Notes under the pieces: generated by a model
What the model saw: the letters and a program-made list of their open reading frames with translations, nothing else
Database searches by the model: none
What the model was told of the DNA's origin: nothing
Source: Pilaira anomala
Lineage: Eukaryota > Mucoromycota > Mucoromycetes > Mucorales > Mucoraceae
DNA: 64,000 nt
Assembly: GCA_025716855.1 (NCBI GenBank)
Contig: JAIXMQ010000010.1
Location: 617,501-681,500 of the forward strand
Direction: 5' to 3'
Part shown: one piece after another, positions 34,249 through 46,491 of the stretch
How positions within the stretch are numbered: the stretch's first letter is position 1
How the letters are laid out: each line of letters starts with the position of its first letter
Program-made: the position numbers and the translations under genes

Positions 34249-36266
34249 TTATCGTCGTGAAGAAGATGTAGAAGGAGAATGTGAAGGTTCATCATATTCT
34301 TCATCGTCTGTATCTGAAGTTAAGTCAATGACTTTATGAATAGGAAGTGGTGGAGGATTAGATTTTGATCTTTTACTGTTAGTTATATCCAATTGCGGTA
34401 ATTTTCGTTTAAGACTCGATTGTCCTGCTCTTTCAATTGGTTCAGGTGCAACTGTGATGGGTATATCAATTGTATCCGTTGCATGATAAGGTGGTGCATA
34501 TACAATTCCTTCCTCTCTCTCTTCTTCATCCTCATCATCCTCATCGTCTAGTAATATAGTCACTTCTGTTTCTCTTTTTACTCCTCTTTCCTCTTCAGAC
34601 CCTGGATCTCCATTTGTTCCCTTTGACGTTGACGCCGCCACCGCTACGGCAGCTGCAGCTGCAGCTGCTCTTGCTAATTCAGGGTTCTCATCAATAATCG
34701 TAACAACGCCAGTAGGTTCAACACGTACACTGTCGATATGAAGAGGTGTATTCGCCAACATTTGTGTAAAGAATTCATCTACAATCAAATCCTCCCATGT
34801 TTTTATTGGTCGATAACAAACAGGACATGACCACGTTGGTGTTTGTTCATTCATTGTCAGGAATGTAAAGGCGTCAAAACATTGTAAGTGATTACATGAT
34901 CTAGATCTAATAGGCGTTACAATACGTGTGAATGCAAGCTTGAAATAAGGAAAATCATTTAGTATTTTATAATATATGTATATAAAAAATAAAATTTATG
35001 TGTACTTACTGGACATTTAGTTGACAACGTTTCAGATTCCATTACAATTTCAGCATCTTCTTGTACCTCTTGTACTATAATAATAATAATAAATGTGAGT
35101 AAGAAAAAAAAAAGAAAATAAAAAAAAAAAATTCAATATTTTACATTGTTTCAAGACATGTTCTTTAGAATATACTCGATAAGTCTTCATAGCATCAATT
35201 AAATATTGGACAGGAGTTCGTTCCACCATATAAACACTAGCAATAAAAGGGAACGAACTGTTGATGTAAATCAATTCTAGATTATTTACTGCATTCTTTT
35301 TGCTCATGATGGATAAATCAGGTGGATTCACTGTGCCCGGTCTTCCTTTTAAGCATCGTAAAGTCTATATACACAGATGTTAATATTCAATTATATTCAA
35401 TAATAGATATGTAAAACATTTTACCTGGCCAGGAATAACATTATCATTCACCTTTAGTTCACAAATACCAGGGAATTCAACCTCTAATTTGTCTGTACGA
35501 CCAGCATATCTTGCACAATAAAATCGGATTTGATATGGAGGTCTTTCATCTACTGTATTTTGTGTTTGTAATAATTTTCGATCTTCGTCCGATAAAGTGA
35601 AACTAAACGATCTTGATTGGCGAGATTGACCAGCGACTACGCAAAATATTAAAAGGTGTTAAGGTACCCTTCAAACGATTGATTTCCCTCATTTTTTTTT
35701 TTTTTTTACCTGGGCATATTTTAATGGCAGTCAAACGTTTCAAAGGTTTAAGAAAAGGGCTGATCACAAAGTCGATTTGTTCAATATTTGTTGATACAGC
35801 GCGTTTAACTTTACTACAATTGATAGTAATTTCTCCATCCTCATAGTTCCAACATAACCTTTTTAAAGAAAAAAAAAATTTAATCAGGATATTGTTGTTA
35901 ATAATAATAATAATAATAATAAAATTGAGTGAGAGAGAGACAGATCGCTTACTTTTTGTTTGCGTTTTCATTGACAATTCGGACAAGTGTTACCAAACTG
36001 GTATGTCTGTTGTCTTCCAACAAAAGACGAATAAAAGATGTCAAACGTTGAACTACCTCATCTTTTCTTCCGGAAAGTGTCAATTTATGTGGCGGGTTGA
36101 TCGTATCGTTAATCTCTTTAAGACACTCGACAAGTTCTTTTACTGTTGCTCGTTTAAGATCGGTTTGTAAGAGCTATTATTGTTGTTTCATTCAATATTT
36201 TCCATATTTCATTTGGAAAGGCTCATTCTTTTTTTTTTTTTTTTTACTTACTTGTATAACACTCAT
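34249..36266 (-). CDS. Siz/PIAS-type SUMO E3 ligase
   Basis: Seven exons, 36252-36266, 35953-36173, 35710-35858, 35425-35636, 35145-35364, 35010-35074 and 34249-34938, give 523 residues. Domains in order: a SAP DNA-binding motif near residues 6-45 (LLQTDLKRATVKELVECLK ... KLTLSGRKDEVVQRL), a PINIT domain (about 85-290), and the SP-RING (about 300-365) with its zinc ligands in STKCP, RSRSCNHLQCFDAFTFL and WSCPVC. The C-terminal tail is acidic and ends near VIDLTSDTDDE, a typical SUMO-interacting motif. It joins SUMO from Ubc9 to chromatin-bound targets in the nucleus. The first exon is only 15 nt. Confidence 0.93.
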
Positions 36267-37131
36267 GCTTGATAAATAAGACAGAAAAAGAAAAATATTT
36301 GATAAAGGAAGAAAAAAAAAAGGAAAAAAAAAAAAAGAAAAATAAACAGGTCCAGGCGGTGCAACTATACGGGATATAAACACAAACTCCCACTCTCTCT
36401 GTCGCTGTCTACCCTCCTCTTCTCACTCTCACTCACTGCAACTCTTGCTCTCTTCCATAATCACCGTGTGACTCTAGCTGTGACCGCTTAATGAGCACTT
36501 TTGATAACTATAGCATCTCCCTTTTCTCTCTTTTTTGTTTAAATAGATCTTTTTTAACGATCCTTTCTCTCGTTCCCTATTTATCATGTTTCAAGACTAA
36601 AAAAAAAAAAAAAAAAAATGTTTTTAATAGGTCGATTGCCGTATGATAAAATAATATGTCAATCATGATGTTATTTTTGTTCAAAAGAGGACAGAAACCC
36701 CCCCCCCCTCCCGTATGCAAAACCGAACATTTTTTGTATATCATACGTTACACGGTACTTGTTTGTATTTTTCTTTTTCTTTTTCTGAAATAAAAGAACT
36801 TTTTCAATAGAATCTGTCTATGCAGATATATATATATATATGTATATAATATATAAAGAAAATTATCATATTAAATTAAGCTGTGTAGCAAAAAAAAAAA
36901 AAAAAAAAAAAATTACTGTTTTTTTTTCTTTCAAAAAATGCCTTGGTAAATGCATTGCCCTGAAAAAAAAAACTACGTAAATACTAAACAGACAAAGTTT
37001 ATCTGTTTCAGATATACCAGAGTATAATTTTACACTCTTTTCTTTACAGAATATGATTCTATTAATGTTTTCATACATATCAAGTACTTTTTAGAAAAGT
37101 AATACTTATCTCGAAATATATATATACAGTC

Positions 37132-37132
<1 letters not shown>

Positions 37133-37188
<56 letters not shown>
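37133..37188 (+). repeat. 56-base T homopolymer
   Basis: Uninterrupted run of 56 T residues; the longest homopolymer in the window. Its exact length is sensitive to sequencing error. Confidence 0.85.
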
Positions 37189-37190
<2 letters not shown>

Positions 37191-38521
37191 TTTATTTGTA
37201 TAAAAGATCAAATTTACTTAGTGAAGGGATAGACTCTCATGCGTATCGTTTAAATTGATCTGTATGCTCATATCATTGACGAATAAAAAAAAGTTGTAAT
37301 AAAAATGTATACAGAGAAAGAGAGAGAAAGGGAAAGTTATCCAGGAACAACAATAAAGTACTCGGTACTTTTTTTTAAAAAAAATAATGCCCCTTTCAAC
37401 GATCAAAATATAGTTGTTCACAATCATTTTCCGAATAAAACAAGGTCCTGCTTACATTGATCCCAGTCCATTAAAAAGTATCAGAACGTGCTTTCAAATA
37501 CTCGCGGTTACATTATTTAGAAGAGACGAATGTTTTATCCAAATTATACCTTACACAAACTTGAATTAAAGTCGGAGCTGTGTGTACATATATTATTAAC
37601 CCTTTAGAATGTCATAAATTCACTTTTTTAATTACTGTCGTACTCAGTCTATTGATTCGTATCATTTGTTTCAGAGTTTAAATCAATGTCATTTGTCACG
37701 AGTTAAATATGCTCGATAATAATAATTGTATATAAACATCATGTTCAATACATAATCTTTTACTCACAATCTTTACACCGAGGTGCCTTCAAACAGAAAT
37801 TCTGCACGTAGTACAAAGCCAACGCAAATGGGATTCTGTCTTTAATATATATATATATATATTATATAAACGATACGCTTCAAAGTGAAATCACGTAATA
37901 TCACAAGGAAAAAAAAAATTAAGTTTACTAAAAGAAATATACTTGTCATATAGTAACTCTTTTGTCGGAATAATATATTGAGAGATAAAGATAAAAGTAA
38001 AGCGAGAGCGAGTCCCAGGTTGAACACGGAATAAAAAGATTATATTCCCACACTCTTTGTATCTTGTCTTCTCTTACTTCACGTATTAGATAAAAGAGTA
38101 GTAGTTCATTCTTTTTAAAATCATCATAATTGGCTAGTATTGTTTATATATGACTTTTTGTCCCATTCACACAGACACACACAGACTATAATATGCTATA
38201 AACGAGATAAAAAAAAAAGGGTATACATGTTCTATCCTTATTTTATTGTAGTCTAAAATCTCTGTGTACAAAAATCAGTTACTGCTCAAAATGTAGAGCG
38301 CGGCATGAAACAAAAGAACTGCTATAGCTTCAGTCTGTAACTATGCATTTGTTTATATATACATTTCTTTTTAGCGTGTAACACTGTATATCAGATGTAA
38401 TTCCTGTTACATCATCATGTCATTCATAGCGTATGACAAATACTAAATGTTATAGATCAGAACTGTTATTGATAATCTGGAAGAAATAAAGATGATATAT
38501 AGCCCGCAACGCGCACTTTAG

Positions 38522-38552
<31 letters not shown>

Positions 38553-38900
38553 TTGGCAATGAAATTAAAAAAAAAAAAGTATTGTAACTCATTTATATAT
38601 AACATGTCAATTTATTTGCTCTGTTGAAAGGAGAGCTTCAAAATTTTAAGTTTGAAATTTCGCTGGAAATGTTTGTGTTTCAACAAACAAGAAATGCAAG
38701 TTATAATAACTCTTTTTAGCAAATACAAACCACAGCAACAACTTAAAAAAAAAGATCTCCGCCCATTCACAAACTCTCCCTCTCCTTCCCTCACTCTCTT
38801 CACTATCTTTTTAGTTCAACAATTTTTTTTATAAAGTCAGTTTTTTTTTTGCGACTCGTTTTTTTTTTTTTAGAAGAAATAGAAGGAAAAAAAAAAAATA

Positions 38901-38908
38901 TATAAATA
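38901..38908 (+). promoter_or_regulatory. TATA box, duplicated-domain gene
   Basis: TATAAATA lying 67 bp before the ATG at 38968, flanked by A-runs and T-runs. Confidence 0.45.
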
Positions 38909-38967
38909 ATACGCGCCTTTTTTTTTTTTTACGCAACTTCTTTATCTTTCCCTTTTTAAAAAATTTT

Positions 38968-40697
38968 ATGATAGTTCAAAATCCACCCCACTCCATAATG
39001 CCTAATAATACAACCACTACCACTACAACAACAACAAACGATGATATGATGACACTATCATCTTATGCGACTATCATAAATGAAACATTGCCCCACAATC
39101 CTGAGCTTCAACTTTGTATTAATGACCTCGTTCATCCTACAGAAACTGCTGAAACTTTGCTAGAAACTTTATCGACTGAGCAATTAAATATTATTGAACA
39201 AGCTGTGAATAAAATAAAAGAACGTAAACTAAATCCAACAAAAGATCAAGGTAATAATAATAATAACATATATATATAAAAAAAGGAAGCTTTTCCCTTT
39301 AGATTTTATATATACAATATGATATGGAACACAAGAATGTTTCTTTCTTTTTAATTGTTATTAATGTATGTGTCAACCCTTTTTTGTATATAATAGAAAC
39401 CATAGCAACCATTGAAAATACTCCAAACTTATCTACAGTTACAACATGTACTCCTAATTCGCCGATGGAATCTTCATCATCTGTCTCAACAGAAGAACCA
39501 CCTTGGAACTCAACCGCTACTGACGTAGCAAAGGCACTAGCCGATGCTATCTCAACTTCAACTACAACAACAACAAATAAACCTTCACAACAAAATAAAT
39601 CTGTATCTACTCAACAATCCACAAAATCAACTAATCTAGCCAAGCCACCCACTACGGATACTTGTAATTCTACCAATACTACAGCAACAACAGCAGCAGC
39701 AACAACAACAACAACAACGACGACGACGACGACGACAGCAGCTTCTCCTTTCTTATCTAGTCATGAACCAACGACAGAATTAAAAGAAGGAATTGAATGG
39801 GTCAGTTTTGTTTATTCCCATCATCGTACCTTACGTCGATACTGTATTCGAACTGATCTTGATAAAGTGGATACAAGTATATTGGATGATAAATTTAAAA
39901 AAGAAAATTGTGTAAGCTTTTTTTTTTCTTTTTATTATTAAATTACATGTGTTTAAATATACTTATACATATAAAATAGGTTTATCCAAGAGCTAATTTA
40001 CCAAGAGAAACATACCGTGGAAATCGTTGGGCATATGAAACGGAATGTAATGTATTGGGTTGGAAACTTGCATATCTTAATTTAGATGAAATTGCAGGAA
40101 AAAGAGGATTAATTCAACGCGCAGTGGATTCTTATCGAAATCGATACCCAAGTATGAGATCACGTAGAGTAGCACGTCAAGAGAAACTTTTGAAAGGAAC
40201 ATTACGTAAACGAAAGCATCGCGATACAGATGATCAACCTATCACGACACCACAAAAGACATCAAAAACATCTCATGATTCTACTGTAGTTGAAAAAGCA
40301 CCAAAGACAATTTTAATTGAAGACGCTAATATCAAATGTCGAATTCGAATTAATATAGAATCCGTCGTATTGGACGCAATTGATATCGCATTTCGAAAGA
40401 ATAATTGTGTATTTCCAAGAGCAATGCATATCACTTCCGATACCCCTTGTGTTACCCAACGTAGATTAGACGAAGCTAAATGTAATGAAATAGGTTGGAA
40501 ATTAGCTTGGTTAAATCCAAGACAATTAGCAAACAAAAAGAATTTATTACAAAGAGCTTTAGATACCTATCGAAATCAATTCACTACGGATTTAAAACCA
40601 CGTAAATATGCTTCAAGAATCGCTCCACAACCGTATGTACCTCCACCTACTCCTCCTTCGCCTTCTCCACCCTCACCCTCTTCTGCTGCTGCTACTG

Positions 40698-40732
<35 letters not shown>

Positions 40733-41296
40733 TCTTCTTCGCCACGCATTACGATCAAACAAGAAGACAATTATGTTCCTTTAACCGTTGACGCATTAGC
40801 TGAATTCGATTCAACTACCATGTTATCTAAAAGATCTCGTAGAGACTCCAACCAATCATGTTATTCAGGTACAACTGTCACACTTGATTTTCATGACTAC
40901 TGTTTCTCTCCACCTGCTGAAGAAGAAGATCATCACTCACAACTTATTCCTACTACTTCATTTGATGGCAACATGTTTGATAACTTAATACTTGCTTCTT
41001 TACCATTAAATGTAGATGATGTCTTGAGTGAAGGCAGTAGTAGTAACACCAGTCAAAACCTCTCTTCATACCAAAACACGCCTAGTCCTGAATCTCTCAT
41101 GACTTTCTATCAACAAGCTCTTTTGTTAAAGACGGAAGAATCGAGTTTGTTCTTATTAGATGGTCAAAATGACCCAGAGGATGATAATAATAATACGACT
41201 GCCGTTGTTGACTTTATGACTAAATATCAAAGTGTCGTCAATGCAGGCATGGACGATTTCTCCAATGATCCTGCCTTACTAAACCAGTTATTTTAA
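38968..41296 (+). CDS. Protein with two copies of an uncharacterised fungal domain
   Basis: Exons 38968-39250, 39397-39911 and 39980-41296 give 704 residues. Two related segments, about 39793-40170 and 40318-40610, share the pattern ENCVYPRA / NNCVFPRA, then ETECNVLGWKLAYLN / EAKCNEIGWKLAWLN, then KRGLIQRAVDSYRNRYP / KKNLLQRALDTYRNQF. The two halves are clearly diverged duplicates. I associate this motif with an uncharacterised domain of early-diverging fungi (possibly DUF8032), from memory and not certain. Thr/Ser tracts (coded by ACA, ACG and ACT runs), Pro-Ser linkers and acidic C-terminal segments suggest a nuclear regulator, but no DNA-binding domain is identified. Both introns are GT-AG and phase-consistent. 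Confidence 0.85.
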
Positions 41297-41562
41297 TTCA
41301 ACTCACCAAAAACACACTCAAACACACACACACACACACAAAATGTACCATACTGTAATATATAAAAAAAAATTATAGGTTAAATCTCTTTCCCCCTACT
41401 CTCTCTCTCTCTCTCTCTCTCTCACTTATATCAATTCATCACGTGTAATAAAAAAAATGTTCGTAATAAAATAAAATAAAAAAAGAAACTCTTATATATC
41501 AATCTCTTTTTTCTCTCTCTCTCTTTCTCTTTCTCTTTCTCTTTCTCCCATAAAAAAGAAAA
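41297..41562. other. Short intergenic region with CA and CT microsatellites
   Basis: Holds a (CA) run at about 41323-41341, a (CT) run at 41400-41422 and a CTCTTT/CTTTCT repeat leader directly before the next ATG. No gene. Confidence 0.6.
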
Positions 41563-43958
41563 ATGTCATCCATTGAATTAAATGCTCTAAGTTATATACT
41601 ATTAACTACAATATTTAGTGCTGCTTCCGCCATCGCCATTCAGAATGCTAAACACCCAGACGCTCATCCTATGCTTCTAAACTACCAAGCAGAATTCTCT
41701 CCTTTACGGTACCCAGGTGAAACTGCTAGGCTTAGATCAAGGTCATATCCTAGCGGTCCTCCTTTGCTTTCTTTTCGTGATCAGACCGTAAAGACCTTAA
41801 GTGATTTGTATCAAATCGCCTTTTCAAAATTTAATACGAACCCATTTCTCGGTGTCGTGCATAATAAAGAAGAAGCTATTTGGGTAAAAAGATAATAGTT
41901 ATTTAGAATCTTTCTTATTGTTGTTGTATTAAATCTTTTTTTTTTTTTTTTTTTAGATGAATTATGGCAAGTAATAAAAGAGAGAGAGAGAGAAACCAAT
42001 TGCATATATTGATACTTTTTTTTTTTTTTTTTTGTATATAGCTGGGTCAATGAATCAAGTTCAATTGATCTTTTCAGGTTTAGTAGCCGTAGCAAACTTA
42101 ATTCCTTGTTCACAGACAAGTGATTCCTTTGTAGGAATATACGCTTCTACTTCACCAGGTAAAAAAAAAAAATTTTTTTTTTTGATACAATAAAATTTAT
42201 CGTTGTTCTAACTGAAAAAAAAAAAAAAACTGGGGAAAAAAAAGATGCGTTTATGACCGAAATAGGTATTTATTACAAATAGAGATTTACCAAAAATTGA
42301 GGGAAAAAAAAACAAATAATTCATCTAATATTCTTACTAAGCTTGTCATTGGGGTGGTCTTGTGACAGTACCGTTAGCCGCTCAGGCCACATCTACACAC
42401 TTACTTTATGTCATTCGTAATACTTTAATCAATGTCATGGTGATTGATAAAACACATTTAGATTTTACTTTACAACTCATTGAAGGTACCTCTGTCAAAC
42501 ACTTGATTGTACTTGATGGTGATGAGAAAGATAAATCTATCAATGGTATCTCAATTCAAAGCTTACAATCCTTAATGAAATTGGGTCAAGAAAATCGGAT
42601 AGAACGATCAGATCAATTATGTACAGTAGATAACAATTTGTAACATTCAATTTTTTTTTTTTTAAAAAAAAAAAAAAAACCTTATTTTTTATAGCATATG
42701 ACTCAATTGCAAGCGTGTATTATAGTAGTAACCCCAAAAATAATGTGTGTGTCTGTAAATATGTCAAATGATCTATTTAGATACTAATTTCTTTTTTAAA
42801 TAGATTATACGTAATAATGATCAAGATATTCAAAAACCAATTGGAGCAATACTAAGCCATAAGGTATCGTCATATATATATATATAATTTAACGCAATTT
42901 TCAGTTTTAAAAAACTTTTTAATAACACATGTCTACATTATGCATGTAATTTTAGAACCTTCTTTCCGCTATCTGTAAGTTGACACATATTCCTTGATCA
43001 TTTGATATACTTATATATATATATGTATAGCGAATTATAGAGTACATGCGCTCACACATCAGCAGATAACGTCAAAAGATAGATTCATGCATAGTTTTTC
43101 TATTGGTAAAAATGAAACAAACAAAATTATTTTTAACATTTATTTAATTTTAACTACCAAATTAGATAATGTACTTGGTTATGTACTACAAGCTTTATTC
43201 ACTTTCAATGGTGGTTCAATTGCATTTGAAAATAAAATAGTATACAACGATTTCAATTTAGATATAGATACAGTTTTATCTACCATAAAACAGCTTCAAC
43301 CTACAATTTACTCCAGGTATAAAGAAAAGAAGAAGATGATGTGATGATGATAAAATGATCACAACTCATTGAATTTTTTTTTTTTTTATGTAGTGGCGCA
43401 CCATTTTTAAAAGAAATTCAAAAATTAATTCTGAACAAGTACGGTAATTCATTCATCTTCCAAAGAGGACTCGATAGAAAGAACCGATACGATCAAGAAG
43501 GAAGGTTGGTATCAGACTGTGTTTATGATATGTTGGTCTTTCGTGATATCCGTCAGAGCATGTTTGGAGGTAAAATACGTACATTGATCATAGACGACGA
43601 TACAACCGACCTTTGTTCATTCTATCGAGCTATCCTTGGCTCACAAGTGCTCAAGACATTCAGTCGAGCCGAGACAAGTTCAGGCATGACATCAACTATC
43701 TTTTACGATTATACTCAAGACAATCGAGCTGTGGGACCTCCTTTAGGTTCGATGGAGATCAAATTAGTAGATTATCAACAGTATACTGCAGAAGATTTAC
43801 CGAATCCAAGAGGAAAGATTCTGGTGCGTGGACATAATGTATGTATAGGATTTTGGAATGATATGGATACATGGTTAGATACAGTTGATCCAGATGGTTG
43901 GTTTAATACACAGATGATAGGTGAAATATTACCTAATGGTACTTTTATTTTACTGTAA
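41563..43958 (+). CDS. Degenerate long-chain acyl-CoA-synthetase-like protein
   Basis: Ten exons keep frame: 41563-41883, 41957-41966, 42042-42158, 42342-42620, 42695-42744, 42804-42863, 42956-42974, 43031-43105, 43166-43316 and 43394-43958 (548 residues). Family framework is clear: VGIYASTSP, VPLAAQATSTHLLYVI, KPIGAILSHKNLLSAI, SSGAPFLKEIQKLI, then GPPLGSMEIKLVD and GWFNTQMIGEILPNGT. But the P-loop (normally a Ser/Thr/Gly-rich YTSGTTG motif) is replaced by YYSSNPKNN plus an insert. The TGD motif after GWF is TQM, and the protein stops where the C-terminal lid domain would begin. It is probably a pseudoenzyme or an expressed pseudogene. Two exons are microexons (10 and 19 nt), and the intron after the 10-nt exon begins GCAAGT. 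Confidence 0.75.
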
Positions 43959-43995
43959 AAAAAAAAAATAAAAAAATAAAAAAATAAAATGATGA

Positions 43996-45098
43996 TTAAG
44001 GACTGTACTTTTTCAAAATGCTTTCCCAATTCCAACTTCTTCTTGTGAATGGATGACCTCCTGTATTAAAAATGAATTTATCTAAAGAGATCAGATCGGG
44101 TGGACTGAATAAAAGGTAAAGATATTTGAAAGTTTCTGCAAATAAAAAGGATTCCATTGAATCAATTTGATTTTTTGACTTTTCTTCTTCTACGGGTGTT
44201 TGATCTACATTACGAATTGAAGCATATCCACTGTTTGTCTTGCACCATTTCTCAATGGATTTATAAATTTCCCATCCATATTCCTTCAAAGTAGTGAATT
44301 TAGTATACATTTGTACAACGATTATAATTATTATTATTATTTTTACCTGATACTTTTGATCTCCTGTAATTCTATACATGATAAATAAACTTTCAACTGT
44401 TTCAGGACGTAAAAGATAACGTTTATCATCCAGTACTAAAGATTCAGGTCTCTTTCTGACTGTAGGTAATTCAAAATCATTTGAATAATTTGTCAATACC
44501 ACCTCTTCTTTCTTGACATAAACAGGCTCATACTCTTTTTCTTCCTCTTCTGCTTCTAATTTCTTTTCCATCTTTTTTTGAATCAATGGGTTTACGGTTT
44601 CATCATCATACCACCAATTACGAAGTGTTTCTAAATCGGATTTTGTCTTGTTAAATGTTACTGGATTATAAGGTACAGTCTTTGATAAACTCCAGCTTTC
44701 TGGACTTAACCCGGTTTCAGTTGTACGATACATGTATACACATGTTTCTAAAAGTCCTTTTGCAATTTCCATATCCTCAGGTTCGTTAAATGTAATTGAT
44801 CCCATGGCCAACATACCAGGCACGAAACAAGTCTACACACACACACAGATATATATATATATATATATATATATTAGTACTTTTTTTTGCGTACATATAT
44901 TTGTAATCCTCCAAGAAACTTACCAAATGATCCATTGTATTTTTATGTGTCATATGTTGTGTATCATAAGGAGGTAGTAACAAAAGATCATATTCGGGTA
45001 CTTGTCTAAGCATATATCGTTTCATACTCTTGATAGATTGTGTGTCTATTATTATTAAGATAATTCAGTATCAAACAATACACACACACACACCTCCT

Positions 45099-45136
<38 letters not shown>

Positions 45137-46066
45137 TACACATCCTTCCATATTGAGGTTCTGATCCATCCATTAATAAGTATTCCTTAAGGAAATACTA
45201 TAAAGGGGTGAAACTGTTTAGTGAGTTTACACAAATAGATTGTTATTTTATTACCTCGAATGCACTATCGCCCATACCACCAAATGTACTTACAGCTACA
45301 AAAAAATATATATATATATGAGTGGATATTAGTAAAGGATAACCAAAAAGACTTACCATCTTTAAATCTTCCTTGATGGGTATTCAATGTAGTTGGATAT
45401 AAACCTTGAATATAAAGTCCGTGCTCATATCCCATCGAATCAAGGAAATCCGTAATTTCTTGAGCCTAAAAGAAAAAAAAAAACTATGTTTAAATTTCAC
45501 TCCCCTTTCTATCATATCCACACTTTTAAACTATTTTACCTTTTGTCCATAAATAACATCTCCTGTATGTTGAGACAACATCATTAATTCAAGTTGAATT
45601 GTCGCCACTTCAGCTATTAAAGTTTCCTGCTGTACAGAAGAATTTCTTAAATAACAAGCTTATTAGCTTCTCTTTCTCCTCCTTAAAATATATATCCTAT
45701 TTTATATTTTTACCTCGCGATATTCCAAACAGGATGAGGAAATCCAGAAGGTGTATTAAATGCTTCTAAAAGCTCAATCATAATCTTTTCGGGTTTTGAG
45801 ACCAACATGTCATGTTTTCTATCTGATAATTCATACGCAGTCAACATACCACCCAAGTACCTTATGATTGTTTCAAACACATTAATATCTTTATCCACTT
45901 TCAATTTGATTCGATTAATTCGAGGTAAAACCGATATAAATTCGTCAGTTAATTCCATGACGGCTAATGTACTAAGTGAATCAATCATGGTCGCTCCCCA
46001 TCCTCCAAGACTATCTTTGGTTGTATTCGATAAAGGATTTAACTCATCATGTCCCATAGCATGTGT

Positions 46067-46097
<31 letters not shown>

Positions 46098-46491
46098 TTA
46101 GGAGCTGAGAGTTAAAAAAAAAAAAAAAAAACTTACTGTATCCTGTCCATCCATGTAAAAATGATTTTTTAATTGCATCTCTTCTACTTTCTCTTAAAAT
46201 AGTGTATGCTTCAGGTTCAGGACTAAATTCATGTTGGATTTTAGGTAATTGAGACTTGAATCCAGCAAATCCAGTCAACATGGATTGTTTAGGTGGTCGT
46301 ACTCTATTGACTGCTAGATCATCATCTATCATCATTCCAGAAATATTATTTGTGTTTGTAGTAGGTATTGATACTTGTTTCTTATTATTAAACATGTAGT
46401 AAACTTGTGTAAAAATAAGTAATGAACTCATAAACAGTAAGAATATTTTCCCCTTTTTAGGGACTTTGGTTGTATAGCTTGAAAATCCCAT
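43996..46491 (-). CDS. MNS1: ER class I alpha-1,2-mannosidase (GH47)
   Basis: Nine exons, 46137-46491, 45714-46068, 45540-45645, 45357-45465, 45255-45295, 45140-45197, 44924-45045, 44347-44832 and 43996-44283, give 639 residues. A type II membrane anchor lies at about residues 15-35. GH47 landmarks follow: SFLHGWTGYKTHAMGHDELNP, GGWGATMIDSLSTL, NVFETIIRYLGGMLTAYEL, HTGDVIYGQ, STFGGMGDS, LLRPETVES (near 525), ITGDQKYQ, FAETFKYLYLLF and the C-terminal FNTGGHPF. It trims Man9GlcNAc2 in the ER/early Golgi during N-glycan processing and quality control. The Ca2+-site motif usually reads NTEAH; here it is NTGGH. It converges with the acyl-CoA-synthetase-like gene, 37 bp between stops. Confidence 0.94.

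Larger units (their letters stand above)
36267..38967. other. 2.7-kb intergenic region rich in simple repeats
   Basis: The largest internal gap. No ORF shows coding character or a family. It holds a CT-rich block (36385-36430), an A-run near 36600-36618, AT dinucleotide runs near 36828, 37841 and 38529, a 56-base T run (37133-37188) and a TATA box near its end. It may contain an untranslated RNA, but nothing in the sequence supports one directly. Confidence 0.5.
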
